Assembly (NCBI GenBank): GCA_963576735.1
Contig: OY755189.1
Coordinates: 1,984,001 to 2,048,000, forward strand
Source: Bedellia somnulentella
Taxonomy: Eukaryota; Arthropoda; Insecta; Lepidoptera; Bedelliidae
DNA length: 64,000 bases
Reading direction: 5' to 3'
In this document: in pieces, positions 11,401-19,700 of the stretch
Position numbering within the stretch: position 1 is the stretch's first letter
How the letters are laid out: each line of letters opens with the position of its first letter
Notes under the pieces: model-generated
The model's input: the letters and a program-made list of their open reading frames with translations, nothing else
Told to the model about the DNA's origin: nothing
Databases searched by the model: none
Made by a program: the position numbers and the translations under genes

Positions 11401-11868
11401 AATAAAGGTTGTTGGTGATGGGTCTCCAACCGCATCGCCCAAAAATCCCTCAAAGGCCCAAAACCGTTTGTCGCCTCTTACGTACACCCACCGGAAGAAA
11501 TGGGGTAGTGCTATTCTAAGCCGACACTACACAGCAACTCATTTCTAGGGCATTTACTCTACTTTCATGCTTCTACTGCCACATCCAACGTTCGCTGCCA
11601 TAAATAAGCGTAGGAACAAAAACAGCATCGTGCACAGCCATTCGAGCCTTTTCAGACACCGATTTTTTTAATAATTTTGAAAAATATCGCAGTGTAGTAT
11701 TTATAATTTAATTTCTGATTTTAGTTGCTCAATGCTCTTTCAATTCTACTCAGTCTGTTAAATGAAAAAGGGGTGGATACAACAGAAGTAAAGTCAGTAA
11801 AAGAAGTCCAAAATAAGCTAGCTACAGAAACTGATGACGCAGCAGAAATCGGAGAAGATGAAGTGTGA
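1974..11868 (+). CDS. BBS4: Bardet-Biedl syndrome 4 protein, BBSome TPR subunit (complete, 9 exons)
   Basis: Coding exons are 1974-2097, 2723-2856, 4948-5060, 5856-5950, 6984-7146, 7568-7844, 9954-10109, 10771-10980 and 11725-11868. They total 1416 nt (471 residues), with consistent phases and GT..AG at every junction. The protein is almost all tetratricopeptide repeats. Landmarks shared with animal BBS4 include HNWLLHARYVRGEHASC near residue 45, TEALKQVAKCLFRQGRYQ, LGLALLAKKKLVASLTCLQ near 310, and a short acidic C-terminus ending GEDEV. Animal BBS4 is about 520 residues, so this copy is somewhat shorter, mainly at the tail. BBS4 is a subunit of the BBSome, which sorts membrane proteins into and out of cilia; in insects ciliated cells are mainly sensory neurons and sperm. 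Introns are filled with Helitrons, SINEs and LINE tails. The start ATG at 1974 is the first in a frame that splices correctly. Confidence 0.92.
2312..2518 (+). repeat. SINE-A copy, diverged
   Basis: From AGAATAGCACTACCCCATTT to AGGGATTTATAACCGTAAGT with a TATG tail. It lies in BBS4 intron 1. Confidence 0.75.
2723..2856 (+). CDS. BBS4: BBS4 exon 2
   Basis: Acceptor is CAGCAG, a NAGNAG tandem site: the exon can start at 2720 or 2723, adding or dropping one residue without a frameshift. Donor GTAAGT. It encodes the conserved NWLLHARYVRGEHASC segment. Confidence 0.88.
3448..4381 (-). mobile_element. Helitron-like non-autonomous element
   Basis: On the minus strand it begins TCTATACTTATAATAAATC and ends GATCCACTAG, with A on the 5' side and T on the 3' side, as expected for Helitrons (TC..CTRR inserted at A^T). 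A short CCC..GGG hairpin sits just inside the 3' end. It holds an (ACAG)n tract at 4217-4260 (plus strand). No Rep/helicase gene is present, so it is non-autonomous. It is in opposite orientation to the copy at 8238-9219. Confidence 0.7.
4217..4260. repeat. (ACAG)n microsatellite
   Basis: About eleven ACAG units inside the Helitron-like element. Confidence 0.9.
4717..4922 (-). repeat. SINE-A copy next to BBS4 exon 3
   Basis: Standard unit with a short deletion. Its head end lies 25 bp upstream of the exon 3 acceptor. Confidence 0.85.
4948..5060 (+). CDS. BBS4: BBS4 exon 3
   Basis: Acceptor TTTATAG, donor GTGAGT. It encodes a TPR containing LQEALEKFHSCIRLQP. The acceptor lies only 25 bp after a SINE-A copy. 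Confidence 0.9.
5305..5575 (-). mobile_element. LINE 3' tail with (ATCT)n end
   Basis: On the minus strand the sequence ends AATAAAGATTTT followed by ATCT repeats, typical of a 5'-truncated LINE 3' UTR. No coding part remains. Confidence 0.5.
5856..5950 (+). CDS. BBS4: BBS4 exon 4
   Basis: Acceptor TTTCAG, donor GTATTA. It encodes FRQGRYQLSMEAYLEAEKL, a TPR helix pair. Confidence 0.88.
5952..6168 (-). repeat. SINE-A copy in BBS4 intron 4
   Basis: CATACATATACTTACTGCC start, then the conserved CTCAGACACTTGG and CCAACCGCATCGCCC blocks, ending ACACTACACAG. Confidence 0.8.
6470..6545 (+). mobile_element. LINE-T 3' tail fragment
   Basis: Contains CCCCAATGGGAAGTAATGGC followed by GTGAG and a TATG-like tail, the 3' end of the LINE family seen best at 48741-49150 and 60098-60350. 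Confidence 0.55.
6984..7146 (+). CDS. BBS4: BBS4 exon 5
   Basis: Acceptor ATCCCAAG, donor GTGAGT. It encodes AQCASNLGDPSRGIEWAK and the following TPR. A copy of its first ~30 bases plus the acceptor lies at 19471-19513. Confidence 0.88.
7568..7844 (+). CDS. BBS4: BBS4 exon 6
   Basis: Acceptor CCAAAAG, donor GTAAGT. Largest exon, carrying about two and a half TPRs; more GC-rich than its surroundings. Confidence 0.92.
8238..9219 (+). mobile_element. Helitron-like non-autonomous element, inverted partner
   Basis: Begins TCTATATACTTATAATAAAT and ends GATCCACTAG between A (8237) and T (9220). Collinear with the 3448-4381 copy, but on the other strand. It carries a (CTGT)n tract at about 8360-8400. 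It lies in BBS4 intron 6. Confidence 0.7.
9550..9795 (+). mobile_element. LINE 3' tail with (CTTT)n end
   Basis: Ends AATAAATTTTTCTTTCTTTC. It is likely a 5'-truncated LINE 3' UTR; the tail resembles that of the LINE at 50222-52107. Confidence 0.5.
9954..10109 (+). CDS. BBS4: BBS4 exon 7
   Basis: Acceptor TTCCCTCAG, donor GTGAGT, phase 0 at both ends. It encodes SLTCLQRAVYAAPLSSKAAH and the next TPR helix. Confidence 0.92.
10771..10980 (+). CDS. BBS4: BBS4 exon 8
   Basis: Acceptor TTATTTGCAG, donor GTAAGT, phase 0 at both ends. It encodes the last full TPR (ERAKVLAPNDALISLNLAGR). Confidence 0.92.
11040..11660 (-). mobile_element. LINE-T fragment split by a SINE-A insertion
   Basis: 11040-11278 and 11545-11660 are parts of one LINE 3' region, interrupted by the SINE-A copy at 11288-11535 with a 9-bp duplication (AACTCATTT). 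It contains the CCCAAACCATCTTAACATTC block seen also near 49025. Confidence 0.55.
11288..11535 (-). repeat. SINE-A, full-length copy with 9-bp target duplication
   Basis: 248 bp flanked by AACTCATTT at 11279-11287 and 11536-11544. This copy fixes both ends of the element: head GCTGTGTAGTGTCGGC and tail of TATG-like repeats, reading on the minus strand. It lies in BBS4 intron 8. Confidence 0.9.
11725..11868 (+). CDS. BBS4: BBS4 exon 9 with stop codon
   Basis: Acceptor TGATTTTAG; 47 codons and TGA at 11866-11868. Acidic C-terminus. No AATAAA is seen close to the stop. Confidence 0.85.
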   Translation: MLNALSILLSLLNEKGVDTTEVKSVKEVQNKLATETDDAAEIGEDEV

Positions 11869-11992
11869 ATGTAAAACAACAAAAGTAAGTAAATCATGAA
11901 TTAATATCTTCCACAAGCATCATCAACAATGTCCATTGCGCTACAAGAAGGGATTCTTGAATAACATGAGTGAAGTTTGGTCATTTGGTTAA

Positions 11993-12036
11993 TATACATA
12001 CATACATATACTCACGACTATAAATCCCTAGAAGGG
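11993..12036 (-). repeat. SINE-A tail fragment
   Basis: Only the CATACATATACTCACGACTA to AGAAGGG end remains, just downstream of BBS4. Confidence 0.75.
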
Positions 12037-12575
12037 TGTCAGATAATTATTTCTTAATTTCAAAATTGGCTGAGAGCCATTAGTTTTCTGCAAGAAGGCT
12101 GCTAGTGTTAGGTTGTAGACTTACAACTTACTTAATTTAATTTTCTAAATTTTTGTTAAATTTTAATATGAATGTATTGTTTAATATTGTAAGTGGATAG
12201 ATAATGTTCTTAATTTATCGTTTTTCCTAATTTGTTTTCTAATATATAATCCTAAATCATTAAAAATCCCTGCTTGTAATTTAGAATACTTTCTTTGATA
12301 CCTCCTTTAAGGAATATTTGTTATTTCAAAATTTTAAATTTGTCATGCTTGTTCGCAGATGTTGGTATATATTCAGCTCCTGGGGCGATGGGTGGAATCA
12401 TTCTGAAACAAATATTGGAATTGGACACTAAAGACCTATTACCGAAGTTAATATTCTTCATTATTTTGGAAGAAATCAAAAGAACGTGAGATATTCTGGA
12501 CTGATTTAATTCATACCCGTCTGGAAAAGCAGCCCCTTATTCTCGAGCTGCCCCCTTTATTATTTTTTTGAAGTA
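12037..12575. other. Intergenic stretch downstream of BBS4, no gene seen
   Basis: AT-rich; short ORFs only, without recognisable protein or splice pattern. Confidence 0.5.
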
Positions 12576-12576
12576 A

Positions 12577-12735
12577 GCTTCACGGAGCCGCAGGCCCTTC
12601 TTCAGCTGCCTTTATCGACGGGCTTCCTGGAGTCGCAGCCCCCTTGACATCGAGCTCCCTGGAGTCGCAGCCCCTTTGTCTTCGAGCTGCCTTTACCGAC
12701 GGGCTTTCCGGAGTCGCAGCCCCCTTGCCAGTCAC
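12577..12735. repeat. GC-rich imperfect tandem repeat
   Basis: GGAGTCGCAGCCCC recurs three times, plus a diverged GGAGCCGCAGGCCC, with CGAGCTGCCTTTA and CGACGGGCTT between. Units differ in length (about 32-48 bp). It is far more GC-rich than its flanks. Confidence 0.7.
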
Positions 12736-13156
12736 GTTTATCAGTCCTTGCTGGCGCAAGCACCTGCTGGACACGAGCTGCTCCAGTTAAGATCACCCAT
12801 CGCAGCAGGAGCTGAGCCACAAACGAGCTGAGTTGTTTTTAATATATATATTATAAGTTTTGTGTTTAGGTTTTATAATTTAGGATATTTTATTTAAAAT
12901 AAAAATTGTTGTGACATATATATCTTACATTTATTTTTTATCCTTCCTTTTCCTTTTTTTTTTAGTTATTTCTGGCTTCTGGGTACAACATCCCAGGAGT
13001 TAGAAATAACGTTACAAGGGGTAGCCAAAATTAAATAATAATAATAAGTCAGTCCGATCAGTGACGAAGCGATTGAGACGCTGCCGTTTGACCGACGCAT
13101 CTTTCGAGGCGCGTCAGCTGACTGTAGTGAATGCGCCCCCACCTCGCAAGGTTTAG

Positions 13157-13750
13157 TTGTGTCGCCCGCGCCGTACGCACACTCACAAGCACAACATCTC
13201 CCCGCCCGCCCGCGACCGCGACTCGCTGTCAACTACTACAAGTACACGTCACATAATAAATACGAACGCAAAACAAGCGCATACAACTACGTACAGAGAT
13301 GTCTTACAGAATCAGACCACGGAACACACTGATTTCAACCGTATGCAAGTGGTAATAAGTCCGAACTCGGACGTAACTAAAGATGGATTTACTGTAGTAC
13401 GTAAAAAATCTAAGTATACCTTTAAGAACATGAAAGGGACGGCAGTGAGGTCGAGCAAAATCATGGTAGCGGATTTACCGAGTACATTGTACATTTCGAG
13501 ATGTAAGAATACGACAACAATCGACGATATTAAAGAACACATAATAGATATGGGTGAAAAATGTATTGACGTGCAGCTTTTGAACCAAAAACAGCAATTA
13601 GAGTTTAATTCTTTTAAAGTGTTAGTTTCAAGAGACAGACTGGATAGATTTTTATCTAATGATTTTTGGCCGTTAGGGCTCAAGTATCGATTGTTTCGAG
13701 TAAATCCAAAAAGAGGACAAAAGCCATCTAAAGATGTAATAAGAACTTAA
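13157..13750 (+). CDS. LINE ORF1 protein
   Basis: 197 codons to TAA. No zinc knuckles. The second half (from about residue 105: LPSTLYISRCKNTTTIDDIK through NDFWPLGLKYRLFRVNP) resembles the RNA-binding-fold ORF1 proteins of CR1-like LINEs. The first ~60 residues are Arg/Thr-rich and may be leader sequence; translation could start at a later Met such as the one in NRMQVV. ORF2 follows after 12 bases. Confidence 0.6.
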   Translation: MCRPRRTHTHKHNISPPARDRDSLSTTTSTRHIINTNAKQAHTTTYRDVLQNQTTEHTDFNRMQVVISPNSDVTKDGFTVVRKKSKYTFKNMKGTAVRSSKIMVADLPSTLYISRCKNTTTIDDIKEHIIDMGEKCIDVQLLNQKQQLEFNSFKVLVSRDRLDRFLSNDFWPLGLKYRLFRVNPKRGQKPSKDVIRT

Positions 13751-13762
13751 TTAATTTTTGAT

Positions 13763-14950
13763 ATGGATTTACAACCTTTGAATATAATATCTTTTAACTG
13801 CAAGTCTATAAAAAGATCCAGTTATTATATAAAACAGCTTTGTAATGATAACGACATTATTGCATTACAAGAAACGTGGCTTATGCCACATGACGTGGAT
13901 TTCATACATACTATTCACCCTCTGTTCTCCTGTCACTCTACATCATCGGTTGACACATCCAAGGGTGTTCTCCGTGGAAGACCATATGGGGGTTTGGCAA
14001 TGATGTGGCGGAAGAGTAAATTTAAAAATGCCGCGATAATCGATTGCAGTAGTGATAGAATTATGGCTGTTCGTTTAGTTGTTGGTCAAAGTTCAATTTT
14101 GATTATAAATGTGTATATGCCAACTGATGAACCTGATAACTTGCCTGAATTTACCAGCTGCTTGGGTAGACTTAGCGCGTTGGTCGAGGAAACAGATATA
14201 CCCGTCGTTTATGTCGTAGGTGATTTTAACGCACATCCTTCAGCAGGGTTCGGAAACGAGTTGCACGAGTTCTGTGCCGAACAAAAGTGGCACATTGTGG
14301 ACATTGAAATGCTGGGTTTAGACTCTGGAACTTTTACTTATGTAAGTGAAGCGCATGGGAGTCAGAGGTGGCTCGATCACTGCGTGACGACACAAGCAGC
14401 ACGTACTACGGTGATGAGTGTTAGTGTTTTGATGGATGCTATATGGTCAGATCACTTTCCGATTCGTATTATTTGTAATATTGACGGTTTGCTTGAACAC
14501 TCAATTTTGGACAATATTAAGTGCAATAAAATTCGTTGGGGAAATAGAGACCTTAAGCAAATTAATAAGTATAGTGAATATTGTGACAAAAAGTTGAAAA
14601 ATATAAATGAACACTTTACATGTAATGATTGTGATAATTGTATTGTATGCGATAAACTGACAGAGCATCATAATTTCATTAAAAATCTATATGATAATAT
14701 TGTGAATATTTTACAAGAAGGAGCTGTCCAATCTTACGTTTCTCACTCAAAGGTTAACAAAGGTAATCGTAAACATGTGACGGGCTGGAATTACCATATA
14801 AGAGAAATTCACAAAGAGTATAGGCATCGTTTCAATTGTTGGCTTGCAGTCGGAAGACCGACTTCGGGTATGTATTATGAATCTATGTTATTTGCACGCA
14901 AAACGTTTAAAAATAAGTACGGTGGTGTCAATCCCAGGAAGAACAAATAA
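13763..14950 (+). pseudogene. LINE ORF2, endonuclease part (frameshifted at its end)
   Basis: 395 codons. It shows the apurinic-endonuclease motifs in order: FNCKSI near residue 11, LQETWL, YGGLAMMW, VGDFNAHPS near 155, and SDHFPI near 230. After about residue 390 the frame is lost; the downstream frame resumes at once with an EEQIKLNILAENRNSKNFG segment. So a one-base indel near 14925-14940 separates this part from the RT part. Confidence 0.75.
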
Positions 14951-16581
14951 AACTTAATATTTTAGCGGAAAATAGAAATTCTAAAAACTTTGGTAAATTT
15001 TGGAAAAATGTTAAAAAACTTCAATATAGAAAACTTTTACCTGTTTCAGTTGATGGTCAACAGAACCCAGTTCAAGTTGCTAATGCCTTTGTAAATAAAT
15101 TTCAAGTTACACCGGAACCAGTGTCAATAGCACCTAATGCTAGCTCTTTGGTTGATCTTTGTAAATCTGGTCCCAATGACTCAGTAACACCATACGCGTG
15201 CGATGACGTTGCAAAGGTAATTGGTAAAATGAGCAAGGGTAAGTCTCCAGGGTATGATGATCTTAGTCTTGAACACATAATTTACAGTAGCGGTGCACTA
15301 ATACCTAAGTTGACTAAATTATATAATCTTTGTAGACGATATTCATATTTGCCTCCAAACTTAATGAAAACTATTGTAGTACCGGTACCAAAAAACAGAA
15401 CGGGTAACCTTGGGGTTTCAAGTAACTATCGTCCCATTTCGCTAGGTACTATTATTGGTAAGATCTTTGAGCGGTTGTTGCAGCCTGAACTTTTAAGTAC
15501 GATATGCATTAACGATGCGCAGTTTGGTTTTCGTGACAAACTCTCGACAGACCTGGCAATACTAAGTCTGAAACACACAGTCAACTACTATAAAGAACGA
15601 AAGACCTCAGTTTACGCTTGTTTCCTCGACCTAAGACGAGCATTTGATTTGGTAAACTATAACATTCTCTGGCTCAAATTGCTTAAATCAGGTGTAAACA
15701 AAAGTATTGTTGAACTTCTGAGATTTTGGTACGAGAACCAAACAAATGCTGTGAAGTGGGGTGACGTGACGTCTAGCGTCTATAGGCTAGAATGCGGCGT
15801 ACGCCAAGGGGGGCTTACTTCTCCGGATCTGTTCAATCTTTATATCAACGATTTGATAGAGCGACTGGGAAGCACCGGGGTGGGATGTCACGTAGGTGGG
15901 GTTTGTATGAATAGCCTCAGTTATGCTGACGATATGGTGCTTCTCAGTCCCTCAATCAAGGGTCTTAGAAAGCTGGTTTCAGTCTGTGAACATTATGCTA
16001 ATGAACATGGTCTGAAATATAACGTTGAAAAGACAGAAATGTTGATTTTTAGGTATGGGAAAGGTCCGGAGAACGTACCTAAGTTGTTACTTAATGACAG
16101 GGAAGTTCAGACAGTAGAGCGGTTCAAATATTTGGGCCATATCCTGACCGTCGATATGAAAGATGACGCGGATATGGAACGTGAAAGGCGGGCGCTCTCG
16201 GTTCGGTGCAATATGCTCGCACGCAGGTTTGGCAAGTGCAGTGACAAGGTAAAATTGACGTTGTTTAATTCTTACTGTTTGTGTTTCTATACTTGTCAGC
16301 TCTGGACTAACTACAGTAGAAAGGCGTATAGTAGCATGAGGGTACAATATAATGATGCATATCGTATCCTCATGAGACTGCCTCGATATTGTAGTGCCTC
16401 GGGTATGTTTGCTGAGGCGGGAGTGCCTGACTTTTACGCAGTAATGAGGGCTAGAGTTGCTGCATTGTGGGATAGGCTGCGCCGCTCGGAAAATACCATT
16501 TTGCAAATGGTTTATAGTGGTTTAAATAGCCCTATCTTTCGTTCTTGGATTGGTACACATTTGAGTGAGAATCGTAGATAG
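14934..16581 (+). pseudogene. LINE ORF2, reverse transcriptase part
   Basis: Open from about 14934 in the +1 frame to TAG at 16579-16581. RT blocks: GKSPGYDDLSLEHI, NYRPISLGTIIGKIFERLL, DAQFGFRDKLST, ACFLDLRRAFDLVNY, GVRQGGLTSPDLFNLYINDL and SYADDMVLL (YADD at 15922). The fingers-palm order is complete and no RNase H is seen. It is not independently translatable without the endonuclease part. Confidence 0.75.
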
Positions 16582-16831
16582 GATTAATGATTTATACTTA
16601 TACCTATATGCTTTTACACTTTTTTTTAGAGATATATATGTTTTTCTGACTTGTACCCTTTACATACATATTTAAGATGAGCCTATTATTTTTTGGTGAC
16701 AAAAATGATTGTACACATATTATAAATGACGATAAGATTAAACATATGTAATGATGTTATGTCATATCTGTAATTTTCTAATATGGGATAAATTCCTGAA
16801 AATAAATGATTTTTATTTATTTATTTAATAA

Positions 16832-16955
16832 TTAGAAATTCCTCAGCCACTTTTGGAAATGTGAGTGAGGAAAAGATGGTAAAAATAAAGGTTGTTGGTG
16901 ATGGGTCTCCAACCGCATCGCCCAACAATCCCTAAAGGCCCCAATACCGTTAGTA
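16832..16955 (-). repeat. SINE-A fragment
   Basis: Central part only, directly after the LINE 3' end. Confidence 0.75.
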
Positions 16956-16959
16956 TAGG

Positions 16960-17160
16960 TTAATATATACATACATACATACACTCACGCCATTACTTCT
17001 CATTAGGGTTGGTAGAAACTATCGATCGCCACTTCATACGATCCTGCCTTACCTCTCGAGCTTCATTTACGTATTACAATCTCTTCATATATGCTCTTTT
17101 ATTCTTCTGATTATTTGATCTAAATGTGTCCTCCGTGGCCGTCCTCTAGTGTATTACTGT
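16960..17160 (-). mobile_element. LINE-T 3' fragment
   Basis: TATG-type tail, then the complement of AATGAGAAGTAATGGCGTGAG and the ATCGATCGCCACTTC block. Confidence 0.6.
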
Positions 17161-17167
17161 ATTTTTA

Positions 17168-17421
17168 ACATACATACATACATACATCTACTCACGGCTA
17201 TAGATCCCTAGACGGGTAGCCAGAGTTAAGGAATTAAAAATACCTCAGCCACTTTTGGAAATTTTAGTGGGAAAAGATGGTAATATAAAGGTTGTTGGTG
17301 ATGGGTCTCCAACCGCATCGCCCAAAAATCCATTAAAAAGCCCCAATATCCTTAGTCGCCTCTTACGTACACCCACGGCTAGAAATGGGGTAGTGCTATT
17401 CTAAGCCGACACTACACAGCA
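17168..17421 (-). repeat. SINE-A copy, near full length
   Basis: CATACATACATCTACTCACG to GACACTACACAGC. It lies 150 bp upstream of the secreted-protein gene. Confidence 0.85.
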
Positions 17422-17487
17422 ATATATATTTTTAAATGTTTGTAATATTAAACGAAATAGAGTAAATAAATAAATTCATAACTAGGA

Positions 17488-17495
17488 TATAAATA
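17488..17495 (+). promoter_or_regulatory. Possible TATA box of the secreted-protein gene
   Basis: TATAAATA, 73 bp before the start codon. In an AT-rich region this can occur by chance. Confidence 0.3.
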
Positions 17496-17568
17496 TCGAT
17501 TTAAAAATAAAATTATTTCGAAACACGAAATAAAACTTAACCAGTTTTTGTTGTATATTCGTATCGCA

Positions 17569-18732
17569 ATGTCGCTATTGATTCTTACCTTTTTCGTGAT
17601 AAGCAAGGTAAAAAATATTGTGTAACTTTAAAACATAAACACAGTATTCTACTTTTTACACATATATTAAAAAAAAACTTAGCATAGTAGCTCAGTGGTG
17701 AAATAATCCCATTTATTTGTTAAGAGGCATGGATTCGAACCCTGATACGGTGCTACAACTTTGGCCTTTAGATATTATGAAGGTTATAGCAGCTAGAGAC
17801 TAAAATAATAGACAAATTATAGAAATTATACTTAGTTATGTGGTAGTGTGTATGTACAAACAGCCATAAAGTATTTACTCTAATATCTTAGCGATCACTT
17901 GAAGTTCAGAAGAACCAAGTACCTCTGCCCCATGCCACATACACGGCGTATATAACTGACATGTGAGTACCTATCTTAAGCTTTTGAGAAGTTATTTTGG
18001 GTTATTGAGGTGATTTAGTAAATAAAATCATAAATGTCTTATTATATAAGGCATTTACCCTTATCCCCAATATGAAATCAATAAGGCCCGATGAACATAT
18101 AAAAAAACATTAAGTAACGAATTCTATTTTCGCAGGCCATGGGTGGTATAGGAGAGAAAGTAAATTCACCTAGAGCAGAAGCAAATCTGATTATAATGCC
18201 ACCAATATTCGTTAATTACGATGAATTAAAAGATGATAATGGCGATGGCAACCAAACCGACAACATTTATCGCAATGCATTACTTAGTAACAACCATCAT
18301 CATCATGACATTGAAAGACAGACGTTTGATACATGCGAAAAAATATACTGTGAATGTCTTACGGTTAGAGAAGAATTCGAGAAAGAAAAGACAAGTGCTA
18401 TTTGTAAAAAAATGAAATTGAAAGAAAGAAGGCAAAAAAGACGGAAACCGAAACGGAAGGATTCATTTGAAACGTATGATAAACCTTTTAATTCAGAAGA
18501 TGATAGTGACCGCTATGAAGATGATGGATACTCCAGAAAAGACAACCGTGAGGAAAATTATTATAATAACGGAGAAGATAATGCGGATAATGATTTTAAA
18601 AAGCAACAGGATGATGAATACAATGATATACCTGGTCCGATTGAAGAATATGTGGTAACGGTATCTCCAGAATTACGAGCAAGAAGATCATATTTAAGGA
18701 AAGCACAGAATAAAGTCGGATCTGGCAAATAA
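17569..18732 (+). CDS. Secreted, highly charged protein of unknown function (2 exons)
   Basis: Exon 1 is 17569-17607 (MSLLILTFFVISK, donor GTAAAA); exon 2 is 18136-18732 (acceptor TTTTCGCAG); phase 0; 211 residues. The first 15 residues form a typical signal peptide, cut probably after KAMG or near it. The mature part has an HHHH stretch, a CEKIYCEC cluster near residue 75, a Lys/Arg-rich run (KERRQKRRKPKRKD), then a long Asp/Asn/Glu-rich low-complexity part, and ends SPELRARRSYLRKAQNKVGSGK. No known domain is recognised. AATAAA overlaps the stop codon. The exon 2 frame is open for 199 codons in AT-rich DNA and splices onto a signal peptide, which argues for a real gene. Confidence 0.6.
17688..17752 (+). 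repeat. tRNA-like SINE head
   Basis: TAGCTCAGTGGTGA (A-box-like) and GGATTCGAACCC (B-box-like), spaced as in a tRNA. It is too degenerate for a functional tRNA and lies in the intron of the secreted-protein gene. Confidence 0.5.
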
Positions 18733-19059
18733 AATAAGTTAAAGTTTTTAGTATGTTCTTATTCCTAGTAATGTAACCACAAAACCTACTTATGAAATGT
18801 ATTTCGTTTGTCATTAAGCGCCTCCTAGATCGTTTGACCTAACTTAACAATTTTTTTTAAAAGATGGACCTCACTTTTTTTAAGCTTTTTATCAAGGAAT
18901 AGTTATCCTACAAAACTGCCCTAGTTAATTTAAGGGGACGACAGTGAGTGTTATATTAATATTAATATAAGTAACAAAAGTAAACGATTTTAGGAACCTC
19001 AATTTTGATTTTCGTAAAAGTGTTAATCAAATAGTTATAGTAACAACCATAAAATCCAA

Positions 19060-19240
19060 TAACTAGAATACTCATCTATCATGCAAACCGGCGTGGGTTC
19101 AAATCCCGGGCAGGGCCTAAACCAATTTGTCTTTTCGAAAGTTATATGTCTGGTTTATTTATCATGGTTGTTAATGGTGAGCAAAATCATCGAGAGGAAA
19201 CCGACATGGCTAACGTAACCAGGTAGACTCCAAGAAAGGT
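19060..19240 (+). repeat. SINE-B copy, 5' half, diverged
   Basis: B-box GGGTTCAAATCCCGGG, then the conserved ACCAATTTGTCTTTT and TTATCATGGTTGTTAA blocks. Confidence 0.7.
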
Positions 19241-19470
19241 ACTATACTATACAAAGTAAGGGATACTAACTCTTATAAATAATTAATCCCATTAAAAAAA
19301 TTTCATGTAAAATGTTGCTCAGGTAAGACCAATAACTGGCAATGGCAAATAGTTATCAGATCCCATTTAGAGTCAAGATTCTAACTCTACAACGCCTATC
19401 TTCACAAACTCTACACCTGTAGTAACAATATGTGGCTTGGCCCAATAACTTTTATTAGTTGCAATTGATT

Positions 19471-19513
19471 TTATCCCAAGCTCAATGCGCGTCGAATCTC
19501 GGTGACACATCCC
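19471..19513 (+). repeat. Stray copy of the BBS4 exon 5 acceptor and exon start
   Basis: TATCCCAAGCTCAATGCGCG and the following GTCGAATCTCGG match 6975-7015, including the intron end, with few mismatches. It is joined directly to SINE-B sequence on its right. Confidence 0.6.
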
Positions 19514-19700
19514 AGTTGTACTTAGTCATATGACCGTGAATTCGTACAAGACGGCGATAAATATGCCCCCTATCACGTGAGTATAATGTCGAAGCAAAAC
19601 GTGAGTATACTCTGAACTCCAGGTGGCATGTCACGTGATGTTCAGAAGTATAAGTACCTCTGCCATTCCTTCGGGGATACTGAACTTTAGAGTCTTGAGT
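19514..19700 (+). repeat. SINE-B copy, 3' half
   Basis: From AGTTGTACTTAGTCATATGA to the CTTCGGGGATACT end. Confidence 0.7.

Larger units (their letters stand above)
13020..16829 (+). mobile_element. Non-LTR retrotransposon, two ORFs, nearly full length
   Basis: GC-rich 5' leader, ORF1, then endonuclease and reverse transcriptase, and a 3' end with AATAAATGA followed by TTTA repeats. It is an apurinic-endonuclease LINE of the CR1/Jockey group in the broad sense; I cannot fix the clade. The only clear coding defect is a single frameshift between the endonuclease and RT parts near 14930. It is the same family as 29181-30860. Confidence 0.8.
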
